A stretch of 64,000 nucleotides of DNA, taken from positions 601,259 through 665,258 of the forward strand of contig NZ_JABAIL010000005.1 of NCBI RefSeq assembly GCF_012641475.1. Reading direction: 5' to 3'. The position numbers were made by a program, and so were the translations under genes. The notes beneath the pieces were generated by a model. The model made no database searches, was not told the DNA's origin, and was given only the letters and a program-made list of their open reading frames with translations. This document shows, in pieces, positions 10,102 through 18,344 of the stretch. The DNA is from Flammeovirga agarivorans. Its GTDB lineage: Bacteria > Bacteroidota > Bacteroidia > Cytophagales > Flammeovirgaceae. Within the stretch, counting starts at the first letter, position 1. Each line of letters starts with the position of its first letter.

Positions 10102-10136
10102 TACTAGGACATAAGTTACAAAGATATACCCTAGTA
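10102..10136 (-). promoter_or_regulatory. candidate cysDN promoter flanked by an inverted repeat
   Basis: On the minus strand the box TATCTTTG (10126-10119) fits the Bacteroidota -7 consensus TAnnTTTG, although no good TTTG -33 box lies 19 bases upstream. It sits between the arms of a perfect inverted repeat, TACTAGG at 10102-10108 and CCTAGTA at 10130-10136. A weak -33 together with a repeat across the core promoter suggests control by a regulator; this is an inference. Confidence 0.4.
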
Positions 10137-10182
10137 ATTTACTATGGAAATAATCAGAACAAAATTAAATAAATATATTAAA

Positions 10183-12306
10183 TTATAACTTGATTGTAAT
10201 ACCCAATTGATTGGCAATATCTTTTCGTTGTTGAGTTAATAGAGTCATTAGGTGTAATGCTTCCATCATTTTCTCATCATCCATAGCCTTTTCAGCTTCT
10301 GTTAGACCTATATGACACTTATCAATTAGATCTGTTAGGTATGTCATTTTGTAGTGTAATAAAGAATTATAGGCTAAGCGACCTAAATTCTCATCTTTAT
10401 TTGGTATTACAATCCTATGGCGCTTGAACCATTCCACACTAGGTTGATGACCACCTGTATTGGTAATTCTATTTAAGTTTCTTAGATCATTTTCACTACT
10501 ATATCTTTCTTTAAAATGTTGTAGTGATGGAATTTCTCCCATGGCAGTTTCATTTTTATAATCAACAAGAATTTGTTGGCAGAATTCATCTTCCAACATC
10601 ATTGATCCTAATTCATTAAAAAGATATTCATAAATATATCCAACATTCTCATCTACATATTGGTCGCCATATAACAATAAGATACGAATAAATTCCTCTT
10701 CATGAATGCCAAGTTTAACGAACTTACCTTTAGGATTAGATGAGTCTTGTTTTTTATTAGCTTTCTCATGTTCTTCACCTAATGGAGGAAGAGTAGGAGG
10801 TTGAGCATCTATAAATTCGGGAGAAAAATGAGTATCTGGTTCTATAGCCGGAGGAGGCATATCCATTGGAGGTGGCATATCCGATGGAATATCAGAAGGG
10901 CTCATTGGAGGAGGTATCGATGCTACAGAATTTCCTACCGAACCACCAGTAGGATTTTCATATGGTCTTCTTGCTCTATTCTTTTCTTTTTCAATACGCT
11001 CAATTTCTCTCTGTTTGATCTCGTTTAAGTTGTTGATCAAGCTTTCGACAGAAATATCAAATACGTCAGCACATTCCTTAATAAAAATTTCTTGTTGAAT
11101 TGTGTCCGGAATAACTGCAATACTTTTAAGTACTTCACGTATCTTCTCAGCTTTATTTAAAGGATCATTTTTAGCTTCTTCGCTGTATAGTCTCGCCGCA
11201 AATAAGATAAAATCAGTTTCTTCCTTCTTAAGAAATTCAGCAAACTTTTCTCCTCCAAGTGTGTCACAGTAACTATCAGGGTCTTCTCCTTCTGGTAAAC
11301 GAACGACCCTAACATTAAGCCCTTGTTGTAAGAGCATATCAACACCTCTAATTGCTGCCTTTAAACCTGCCGCATCACCATCAAAGACTGCGGTAACATT
11401 ATTGGTGAATCGCTTGATCTGCTTTATTTGTCCTTCTGTCAGAGCTGTTCCAGAAGAAGCGACAACATTTTTTATACCTGCTTGATGTAGAGAAATTACA
11501 TCGGTATAACCTTCAACTAAGTAGCAACGATCTTTTACTCTTATCGCATCTTTGGATTGATAAATACCATATAGAGCATCACTTTTATGGTAAATTTCAG
11601 TTTCAGGAGAGTTTAAATACTTAGGTTTTCCATCCTTTTTAAGGGTTCTTGCTCCAAAGGCGATAACTCTACCAGAAAGATCATGAATAGGAAACATCAC
11701 CCGACCTCTAAAACGGTCATATTTTCTCCCCTTTTCATTTTCAGATCTTAACCCTGCTAGTTCTAATGCTTCAATTGTATACCCCTTTTGAGTGGCATCT
11801 TTTTCTAGTGAGTCCCAAGAGTCTAGACTGTAACCTAAATCAAAAGTATTAATAGTATCTCCATTGAACTTTCTATTTTTGAAATATCCTAAACCTAAAG
11901 ATTTTCCTTCATCAGAAATTTGCATCATTCTCATGAAGTAATCTTTAGCATAGTTCATTGTTACGAAGATACTTTCTCGCCTTTTATGTTTTTCCTCTTC
12001 CTCAGGTGAACGTTTTTTCTCAACAATTTTGATCCCATATTTTGCTGCTAAGTATTTTAAAGCTTCAACATAGGATTTCCCCTCTTTTTCTTGAACAAAT
12101 TTAATAGCATCACCAGAAGCACCGCATGAAAAACACTTGTAAAGATTCATGCTTGGTGTCACATACATTGAAGGCGTATTATCTACATGAAAAGGACATA
12201 GTCCAATCCAAGATTTACCTTTCTTTTTTAAAGGGACAAAATCTTCGACAACTTCTACAATATCCAGTGTACGTTTTATTTCTTCTACGGTCTCTTGAGG
12301 GATCAT
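10183..12306 (-). CDS. dnaG: DNA primase
   Basis: Makes the RNA primers for DNA replication. The N-terminal CHC2 zinc-binding domain shows Cys37, His40, Cys58 and Cys61 (CPFH, then CFSCG). The catalytic core follows, with the TOPRIM motifs LVEGYTD and VFDGDAAG at about residues 265-320. The C-terminal helicase-binding region is at about 560-707. Between core and C-terminal domain (about 455-530) lies a low-complexity linker very rich in Pro, Met, Asp and Ser (for example PPPMDMPPP). The total of 707 residues is longer than the roughly 580 of the E. coli enzyme, mainly because of this linker. It is divergent from recO, with 78 bases between the start codons. Confidence 0.95.
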   Translation of the reverse strand: MIPQETVEEIKRTLDIVEVVEDFVPLKKKGKSWIGLCPFHVDNTPSMYVTPSMNLYKCFSCGASGDAIKFVQEKEGKSYVEALKYLAAKYGIKIVEKKRSPEEEEKHKRRESIFVTMNYAKDYFMRMMQISDEGKSLGLGYFKNRKFNGDTINTFDLGYSLDSWDSLEKDATQKGYTIEALELAGLRSENEKGRKYDRFRGRVMFPIHDLSGRVIAFGARTLKKDGKPKYLNSPETEIYHKSDALYGIYQSKDAIRVKDRCYLVEGYTDVISLHQAGIKNVVASSGTALTEGQIKQIKRFTNNVTAVFDGDAAGLKAAIRGVDMLLQQGLNVRVVRLPEGEDPDSYCDTLGGEKFAEFLKKEETDFILFAARLYSEEAKNDPLNKAEKIREVLKSIAVIPDTIQQEIFIKECADVFDISVESLINNLNEIKQREIERIEKEKNRARRPYENPTGGSVGNSVASIPPPMSPSDIPSDMPPPMDMPPPAIEPDTHFSPEFIDAQPPTLPPLGEEHEKANKKQDSSNPKGKFVKLGIHEEEFIRILLLYGDQYVDENVGYIYEYLFNELGSMMLEDEFCQQILVDYKNETAMGEIPSLQHFKERYSSENDLRNLNRITNTGGHQPSVEWFKRHRIVIPNKDENLGRLAYNSLLHYKMTYLTDLIDKCHIGLTEAEKAMDDEKMMEALHLMTLLTQQRKDIANQLGITIKL

Positions 12307-12384
12307 TTTTTAGATTCTAAAGGGTTGAGTTACAAATTTAGGATTTTGTAGTTAACTTCATCAGTAGAATTAGTTAAGAAACTT

Positions 12385-13080
12385 ATGATTGCATCGACAA
12401 AGGGTATAGTTTTAAGTAATATGAGGTATCAGGAGTCTTCTTTGATCGTACATATTTACACTAAAGAATTTGGAAGAAGGGATTATATAATAAAAGGAGC
12501 TTACAGTAAACGTTCGAATAAAGCATCTTTCTATCACCCTTTAAATATCTTGGATTTACAGGTGTATGAAAGACCAAATATGAATCTACAGATGGTGAAA
12601 GAAGTCCGTATTGATCAAGCTCTATTATCTTTCCAAATCCAACCACAAAAATCGATGATTCTTACGTTTCTTTCAGAACTACTTGAAAAAGTATTAAGAT
12701 CAGATGAAGTAGGTAGTGATGAATTATATGAATTTCTAAGGTATAGCTTGGTATCTCTAGATAAGATGTCTAGTAATTGGAACTGTTTTACTTTACAGTT
12801 TATGTTGAGGTTAAGTCATCATTTAGGTATAGGTATTTATTCCGCTGAAATGTTATTGATAGAAACCGAGGTATCTGCTCATGTAGATGAAGTATTAAAG
12901 GGACAAATAGATCAGTTGATTAAGTTGGATTATCATGAAGCTCCCGTTCTACCTTTGGTAACTAGAAGAGAAATTATGGATAAACTTGTGAAGTTTTATT
13001 CTATGCAATTACAAAACTTCGGAGAGTTGAAAACTTTAGAGGTATTAAGGAATATTGGCAATTCTCTTAAGAGGAATTAA
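12385..13080 (+). CDS. recO: DNA repair protein RecO
   Basis: Helps load RecA at gaps with RecR and RecF and anneals DNA in recombinational repair. The N-terminal OB-fold is recognisable (TKGIVLSNMRYQESSLIVHI, then KEFGRRDYIIKGAYSK), and a helical C-terminal domain follows. The zinc-binding cysteine cluster of many RecO proteins is not evident, as in other Bacteroidota versions. The length of 231 residues is normal. The start at 12385 fits the family N-terminus (MIASTKGIVL). It is followed after 64 bases by a small secreted protein gene. Confidence 0.85.
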   Translation: MIASTKGIVLSNMRYQESSLIVHIYTKEFGRRDYIIKGAYSKRSNKASFYHPLNILDLQVYERPNMNLQMVKEVRIDQALLSFQIQPQKSMILTFLSELLEKVLRSDEVGSDELYEFLRYSLVSLDKMSSNWNCFTLQFMLRLSHHLGIGIYSAEMLLIETEVSAHVDEVLKGQIDQLIKLDYHEAPVLPLVTRREIMDKLVKFYSMQLQNFGELKTLEVLRNIGNSLKRN

Positions 13081-13144
13081 CGATGTATTTACAGTTGTGA
13101 TGAAACATTTTATCGTATAAACTATTGAATTAAAATTAAATACG

Positions 13145-13489
13145 ATGAAAATAATCACAAATCTTTCTAAGCTATTTCTAGGTGTTCTATTGTCATTAAT
13201 GTCAATCATCTCTTTTGCTTCAAGTGATGATGTTGGGATTTCATCAACCATTAATACAAAAAAAGTAGACAATCCTGAGCAATTAATCACGTCATTAGAG
13301 AAAGCAATTGATACTCAATATATCTTGTCTTACAGTGATCAGGAAAAAGCAATATACAGATCTGAAAAGAATGTTGTGATATTTAATACATCAAAAGAGG
13401 AAACATCAATTCAGGTTTTATGTGGATCAAGAAAGCCAAATAAAGAATACCGTTCTACTTTGGAATTCTTTGGAAAAGAGTTAGAATAA
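13145..13489 (+). CDS. small secreted hypothetical protein
   Basis: A 114-residue protein with a clear signal peptide (about 1-26, ending ISFASS) and a short mature part of mixed charge without recognised motifs; one Cys (in VLCGSRK) is present in the mature part. The function is unknown. Support for a real gene comes from the intact signal peptide, the compact placement after recO and the strong terminator directly after the stop codon. Confidence 0.6.
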   Translation: MKIITNLSKLFLGVLLSLMSIISFASSDDVGISSTINTKKVDNPEQLITSLEKAIDTQYILSYSDQEKAIYRSEKNVVIFNTSKEETSIQVLCGSRKPNKEYRSTLEFFGKELE

Positions 13490-13505
13490 AAGTTCTTATA
13501 TACAT

Positions 13506-13544
13506 AAAAAAGCCATTTGAGTTTAAATTCAAATGGCTTTTTTT
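13506..13544. terminator. bidirectional intrinsic terminator
   Basis: A 15-base perfect stem (AAAAAAGCCATTTGA and its complement) with an 8-base loop and T runs on both strands separates two convergent genes, 13145-13489 and 13543-14022. It touches the stop codon region of the latter. Confidence 0.9.
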
Positions 13545-14022
13545 AATATGCATTGATTACAATTTCTTTCTGATAGATTTCAGTTTCTTTGTTCTCATTA
13601 CTTTTATTTCTCAAAGTAAGCGTTACAGTATGCTTTCCTTCTTCTTGTATTTTCTTATTGATTAAATTTTTAAGATTAATAATTGTAGCCCTTTGATGAT
13701 TTATTAATGGAAATGTTAGCCCAATCAAATAAAGATTAGCATTTGATTCATCATGCGAAGCAGCATGAATCGTTGCTTCATTTATAGAAACATCAAGTAG
13801 TTTAATTTCATTGGTACTTGAAATTTTAATAAACACATTATCAAACTCACCAACTTTTCCTGAGATAGCCTCAGAAAGGTTCAAATTGATACCAGAAACC
13901 CGTATGGATTCGTTATTTACTTTGTAAGAAAAGTGGTTATAAAAATTACCTTTTAAGAAGAATAAGTTTGTTGTTACGAGCCCAATGACAATACTACTCA
14001 TCAAAATATGGAGTGATTTCAT
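13543..14022 (-). CDS. hypothetical exported or membrane-anchored protein
   Basis: A 159-residue protein with an N-terminal hydrophobic segment (about 1-25) and a mature part that reads as beta strands (for example VSGINLNLSEAIS and HTVTLTLRNKS). The overall pattern suggests an Ig-like or beta-sandwich periplasmic domain, but no family is recognised. It lies 100 bases downstream of the sodium:solute symporter gene on the same strand and could be co-transcribed with it. Confidence 0.5.
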   Translation of the reverse strand: MKSLHILMSSIVIGLVTTNLFFLKGNFYNHFSYKVNNESIRVSGINLNLSEAISGKVGEFDNVFIKISSTNEIKLLDVSINEATIHAASHDESNANLYLIGLTFPLINHQRATIINLKNLINKKIQEEGKHTVTLTLRNKSNENKETEIYQKEIVINAY

Positions 14023-14122
14023 AGTTTGTCGTTATTAAGAAGTTAAGTATAATTCTACTATGTATATATAAAACGATTAAGAATTGCTTCTTGACAAACC
14101 ATTGAGTATCAATTTACAAATA

Positions 14123-15601
14123 TTAGCTATTTATAGCATTTTTATTAGGTTTAATAAGGCATGAAACCCAAAGGCCCAAGAAGGTAAGAAGTCCATTTAA
14201 TAATAGTATCTCATAACCAAATTTATAACCATTGAACCAATTACTAGAATTTGTTTGTAAAAGATAACAAAGAATTGGGGCCACTAAGCAAGTAATAGGA
14301 ATCCATCTTGGTTGGTATTTTTCCTTCATGAATATCCCAAAAGAGAACAAGCCTAATAATGGACCATAAGTAAAAGAAGCTAATTTTAAAATTGTATCCA
14401 TCGCATTTGAGTTATTCATAGCATCAAATGAAATAACAAAAACAAATAGTATAAAAGCGATTAAGAAGTGTATATTCTTTTTCGTTTTTGTCATATTTTC
14501 TTCACTAAGTGTTCCTTTCCCAAACTTCAAAAAGTCAACACAAAATGCTGTAGTTAATGAAGTAATGGCTGAATCTGCACTAGAAAATGCAGAGGCAATA
14601 ACACCTAATAAGAAGATACTTGCTCCTAGGATCCCTAATTTATGCTGGGCGATAAGAGGATATAATTGATCTGATTTTTTAGGTAATTCAAATTGAATAC
14701 TATCCGTATATAAGTATAAAATGGCTCCTAAACATAGAAATAGAGCAAACGTTACAAACAGAATAAAGCTAAAAGAAACCATATTAAGTTGTGCTTTTTT
14801 TAGCGTCTTAATTGTAAGGTTTTTTTGCATCATATCTTGATCTAAGCCTGTCATCACAATGGCAAGAAATGCACCTGAAATGAATTGTTTCCAGAAGTAG
14901 CCAGGGGAGTTGATATCCCAATTGAAGATGGTAGTATATGATGTTTCCTCATGTGCTTTATACATCAATTCAATAGGAGTGGAATCCAATACATTAGAAA
15001 TGATAGATATGGTAATAATCGCAGCAGCTAACATAAATGTAGTTTGAACCGTATCTGTCCATACTACTGTTTTAATTCCCCCTTTTAGAGTATATAAACT
15101 AATAATTAAGAGAAGAATAGCTGTGTTGACTATATATGATATTCCAAGAGGTTCATAAATAAAAGTTTGTAAAACTGTAGCCATAATAAATAGTTTACCA
15201 GCAGCTTGTAAAGCTCTAGAGACTAAGAAAAATGACGATCCAGTTTTATATGCTGTTGTATTAAACCTTTCTTCTAAATACCCATAGATAGAAATTAAGT
15301 TTCTACTGTAATAGATGGGCATAAGTACGTAAGCGATCACAAAATACCCTAGTATATAACCAAAACAGACTTGTAAATAACTGAAATTGGCAGCTTTCAC
15401 CATTCCAGGTAAAGAAATAAAGGTCACTCCAGATAAAGTCGTTCCGATCATGCCATAAGCAACTGCATACCATGGAGAGTTTTTATTACCATTAAAAAAG
15501 GTGTAGGTAGTGCTTTTTCTACTTGACAAATAAGCGATCAAGAATAGAAACACTACGTACACCGTAAATATTGTTAAGCTTTGTAAAGGTGAAATTATCA
15601 T
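14123..15601 (-). CDS. sodium:solute symporter (SSS family)
   Basis: A 492-residue inner membrane transporter with about 13 hydrophobic segments. It shows SSS-family landmarks: an N-terminal AYGMIGTTLSGVTFISLPGM stretch, the LKGGIKTVVWTDTVQ motif and the later GVIASAFSSADSAITSLTTA segment, which carries Ser/Thr residues of the sodium site. It would use the sodium gradient to import a small solute; the substrate cannot be told from sequence. A marine lifestyle would fit sodium coupling. Neighbours give no clear pathway. Confidence 0.85.
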   Translation of the reverse strand: MIISPLQSLTIFTVYVVFLFLIAYLSSRKSTTYTFFNGNKNSPWYAVAYGMIGTTLSGVTFISLPGMVKAANFSYLQVCFGYILGYFVIAYVLMPIYYSRNLISIYGYLEERFNTTAYKTGSSFFLVSRALQAAGKLFIMATVLQTFIYEPLGISYIVNTAILLLIISLYTLKGGIKTVVWTDTVQTTFMLAAAIITISIISNVLDSTPIELMYKAHEETSYTTIFNWDINSPGYFWKQFISGAFLAIVMTGLDQDMMQKNLTIKTLKKAQLNMVSFSFILFVTFALFLCLGAILYLYTDSIQFELPKKSDQLYPLIAQHKLGILGASIFLLGVIASAFSSADSAITSLTTAFCVDFLKFGKGTLSEENMTKTKKNIHFLIAFILFVFVISFDAMNNSNAMDTILKLASFTYGPLLGLFSFGIFMKEKYQPRWIPITCLVAPILCYLLQTNSSNWFNGYKFGYEILLLNGLLTFLGLWVSCLIKPNKNAINS

Positions 15602-15686
15602 TTGATTGTTAGATGTGGTCTAAGCTACAAATTAGATGAAGATTTTTTTAATCCTCAAATTTCCCTTTAGTTAAAACTCAAAATTA

Positions 15687-17087
15687 TTAGAATCCGTAAG
15701 AAGCTGTTTGCGGAGCAAAAGAAGACAATGTGTAATAAGGTAATACTACTGTTTCACCTTTTACAAATTTAGGTAACTCGATTGTTCTTTTTTCCTTACC
15801 ACCTTTGATGTTGGTAAGCTCAATATCAATACTTGTTTGTCCTTCTTTTAGTGGAACTCTTACGTAAGAAATATCTTTTGGAAGCGATTGCCATGATCTA
15901 GTATCCGCAGATTCAGTAGCAGAACCAAGAATACTTAATGCAGCACCCCAACCTTCATTCTCTTGTGATACTTTTGCAGCAATACTTTGTTTCATTGCTA
16001 CTCGTAATAAGGTTTTAGAGAACTCCAATAACATTCTTTCTTCTAAAACTTTAAATGAAATCGCATTAATATCTTCTGCATGAGAGAACAGATAGGTATG
16101 GTCCTGATCTGATAACTTGGCACTTTTATAAAAGCTTTTTCTTTCAACATATTTTGGGAATACAGCTTTTACCCAAGTTACAGTAGGCTTATCGTTACCA
16201 CAGTAGAAAGGGAAGCTCATTCCTAGCTCTTTATTAACGAAAGTAACCCAGCCATTTTTACCTTGGATGACGGCAAAGTTAACTCCCCATTCATCTTTTA
16301 CAGGAGACATACCATTATTCCAAAGTAGTACTAAGTTGGCATACGATTCATCTTTACCAACTTCTAATTTGAATTGTTTTGAATATCTGGCAGCATCATC
16401 ATAAAGTCCAGTTTCTTGGGCTGTTCTTACAAGGTCCAATTTCAACTGTTGAGGTACTGGAGTATTAAATAATGCAGCGTATTCATTTTGGTAAATGTCC
16501 AATGCATTTCTGTAAGCGATAAATGCATTGTTTGGATCATTAAATGCTTCATAGATAATACCCATCATTACATGGATAAAAGCATCTTTCTTGTATTTTT
16601 TATCTGATTTGTATTTATCACTAAGTTGCTGAAGACGTAGGTTCATACGCTTACACTCTACTAAAGCTTCATTGTATTGTCTCATTTCAAGGTAGTTTAA
16701 GGCCTTGAAATAGTTGATCATTAGCTTTTCGTGGTCTTCTCCAGGATAAGTAGTTAGATTTGGATTGAGAAGTAGTGCCCCTCCTTCCTCAAATACATTT
16801 TTTTTGTGATCCTCTACAAATAGATCAGCTTTTTGAAAATACTGATTACTTTGATCGAAATTCTCTTGCAATGAAGCGACCATACCGGCATTTACATAGT
16901 ATAGGAATTCCAAACGGCCAGAGCTCATTTTCTTTTCACTCTGCTGCATAATAACAGCTGCCTGATCGTAGTTCCCTTCTGCTAGTGCCTTGTTAAGCTC
17001 GAATGTCTTTTCATAAAAAGTAGGAGCACAAGCCACAACAATACATGCTACGATTGCACAAATAAGAATACGTAGGTAATACTTCAT
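15687..17087 (-). CDS. COG3014-type lipoprotein with TPR-like repeats
   Basis: A 466-residue lipoprotein: the signal peptide ends in a lipobox with the acylated Cys at 20 (IVVACAPTFYEK). Residues 25-240 are helical repeats of TPR type (YFQKADLF, then YFKALNYLEMRQYNEALVECKRM). The C-terminal half is beta-rich. This matches the COG3014 family, which in other bacteria is found next to LpoB-like lipoproteins; that pairing is repeated here, with lpoB 103 bases upstream on the same strand. The probable role is at the outer membrane in cell-wall synthesis control, but this is an inference from context. Confidence 0.7.
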   Translation of the reverse strand: MKYYLRILICAIVACIVVACAPTFYEKTFELNKALAEGNYDQAAVIMQQSEKKMSSGRLEFLYYVNAGMVASLQENFDQSNQYFQKADLFVEDHKKNVFEEGGALLLNPNLTTYPGEDHEKLMINYFKALNYLEMRQYNEALVECKRMNLRLQQLSDKYKSDKKYKKDAFIHVMMGIIYEAFNDPNNAFIAYRNALDIYQNEYAALFNTPVPQQLKLDLVRTAQETGLYDDAARYSKQFKLEVGKDESYANLVLLWNNGMSPVKDEWGVNFAVIQGKNGWVTFVNKELGMSFPFYCGNDKPTVTWVKAVFPKYVERKSFYKSAKLSDQDHTYLFSHAEDINAISFKVLEERMLLEFSKTLLRVAMKQSIAAKVSQENEGWGAALSILGSATESADTRSWQSLPKDISYVRVPLKEGQTSIDIELTNIKGGKEKRTIELPKFVKGETVVLPYYTLSSFAPQTASYGF

Positions 17088-17134
17088 CTATTTTTTAATT
17101 GAGGCAGAATTACGGTAGAAAAATAAATAGTGAA

Positions 17135-17166
17135 ATCTCCTTACTGTTCGAAAACAATAAGGAGAT
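17135..17166 (-). promoter_or_regulatory. intercistronic hairpin between lpoB and the COG3014 gene
   Basis: The stem ATCTCCTTA with TAAGGAGAT extends, past one mismatch, into TGTT with AACA. No good T run follows in the direction of transcription, so it may be a processing or attenuation element instead of a full terminator. Confidence 0.5.
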
Positions 17167-17190
17167 ATCTAATTTTAAGGGTAATCAAGA

Positions 17191-17781
17191 TTAGTTCTTG
17201 ATGTATTTCTTAATTTCTTTGTCACCAATCCAAACCTTCTCAGTAGATTCTAGATCAGCTAACTCTAAGTTGATTTTGTAGTTCACCAATTTTTCTTTTT
17301 TCAATTGGTCAACTGTAGAGTTGATAGTACCGAACATGATAAAGTCAGCACCTAACTCTTGAGCGATTCTTTTTTGAGTTTCCTCAGAAGCATTTACTTG
17401 TTGAGATTGTTGCTCAGCTCTGATTTGAGCTCTGAACTGATCATTTTCAACAACTCTTACTTTACCAGAGTTAACGAATTCACGCTCGATATCTTTAATA
17501 AAAGTTTCAGCCTCGATGTGTTCATGAGATTTATTGATAACACCTCCAACAATCACTACAGGCTTTCTATTTTTTGAATTTTCAAAGTTTGGTAACCACG
17601 GACGGCTCATTACATCAGAGATCATATCTTTTGATACTTGTCTTGAGTCAGTATCATTCCATCTACCACTAATGTCGATTTGCTGATTAGGATCAACTCT
17701 TGTAACAGATCTAGAGCAAGCTCCAGCAAATAATAAAGATAGAATTGCGATAGCTAATGTAAATGTTCTAGTGAACTTCAT
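17191..17781 (-). CDS. lpoB: LpoB-like penicillin-binding protein activator lipoprotein
   Basis: A 196-residue lipoprotein (Cys22 after LLFAGA). The family start after the lipobox (DPNQQIDISGRWNDTDSRQVSKDM) and the later KPVVIVGGVINKSHEHI and LGADFIMFGTINSTVDQ stretches identify the LpoB fold. In Enterobacteria LpoB sits in the outer membrane and activates PBP1b from across the periplasm; the role in Bacteroidota is assumed by homology. It follows a small lipocalin-like gene by 37 bases and precedes the COG3014 lipoprotein, forming a probable three-gene envelope operon. Confidence 0.8.
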   Translation of the reverse strand: MKFTRTFTLAIAILSLLFAGACSRSVTRVDPNQQIDISGRWNDTDSRQVSKDMISDVMSRPWLPNFENSKNRKPVVIVGGVINKSHEHIEAETFIKDIEREFVNSGKVRVVENDQFRAQIRAEQQSQQVNASEETQKRIAQELGADFIMFGTINSTVDQLKKEKLVNYKINLELADLESTEKVWIGDKEIKKYIKN

Positions 17782-17818
17782 TGTGTATAAATTTTATAAA
17801 TTTAGGATTGATAGATTT

Positions 17819-18238
17819 TTATTGTAAAACGAATTTGCCCTTCGGTTTATCCAGTTTTTTCAAAATGATTTTACTCTCAGAAATCTTTACTATTTTGAAC
17901 CTTGATGAAGCAGTATCGTTGGAACCATCACCTTTACCATGTGTTAATAAAAGTTCTTTTTTGCTTCCCATGATCCATTTTCCTGCTAAATATTCATTGG
18001 TATTGTTCTTAAAACCAAATTTCTTATCAATAGAAAAATGTAAATGATTACCTGCATCTAAAGCATATACTTCTTGTTCTGTTAGCTTGTCACGCTTTAC
18101 CTCAGTAATTGTCCAATCTTTACTGATCAATATCTTTTTTCTAGTTTCAAGGTCTTGGGCCTTGCTCTCAATTGATGACAATAAGGTTAAAACAAAAAGA
18201 AGAGTAAAAACGCCTCCGAGTTTAGTAAATGTTTTCAT
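17819..18238 (-). CDS. lipocalin-like secreted protein
   Basis: A 139-residue protein with a signal peptide (1-27, ending ESKAQ). The mature part begins with a KDWTITEVKRDK stretch and contains alternating strands with GKWIMGSKKELLLTH, typical of the lipocalin-like domain proteins common in Bacteroidota, which have the form W-x-(I/V) strand, then a numerical pattern of beta hairpins. The ligand is unknown. It is the first gene of the probable operon with lpoB and the COG3014 lipoprotein. Confidence 0.6.
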   Translation of the reverse strand: MKTFTKLGGVFTLLFVLTLLSSIESKAQDLETRKKILISKDWTITEVKRDKLTEQEVYALDAGNHLHFSIDKKFGFKNNTNEYLAGKWIMGSKKELLLTHGKGDGSNDTASSRFKIVKISESKIILKKLDKPKGKFVLQ

Positions 18239-18344
18239 AGTAATTGATTATTATTTTTAAAGCGAAACGGTTAAACCGCAATTATGTTACACAAGAAAGG
18301 ATTATTAACGTTTAATTGTTAATATGAAGTTATTCAAGATTATG

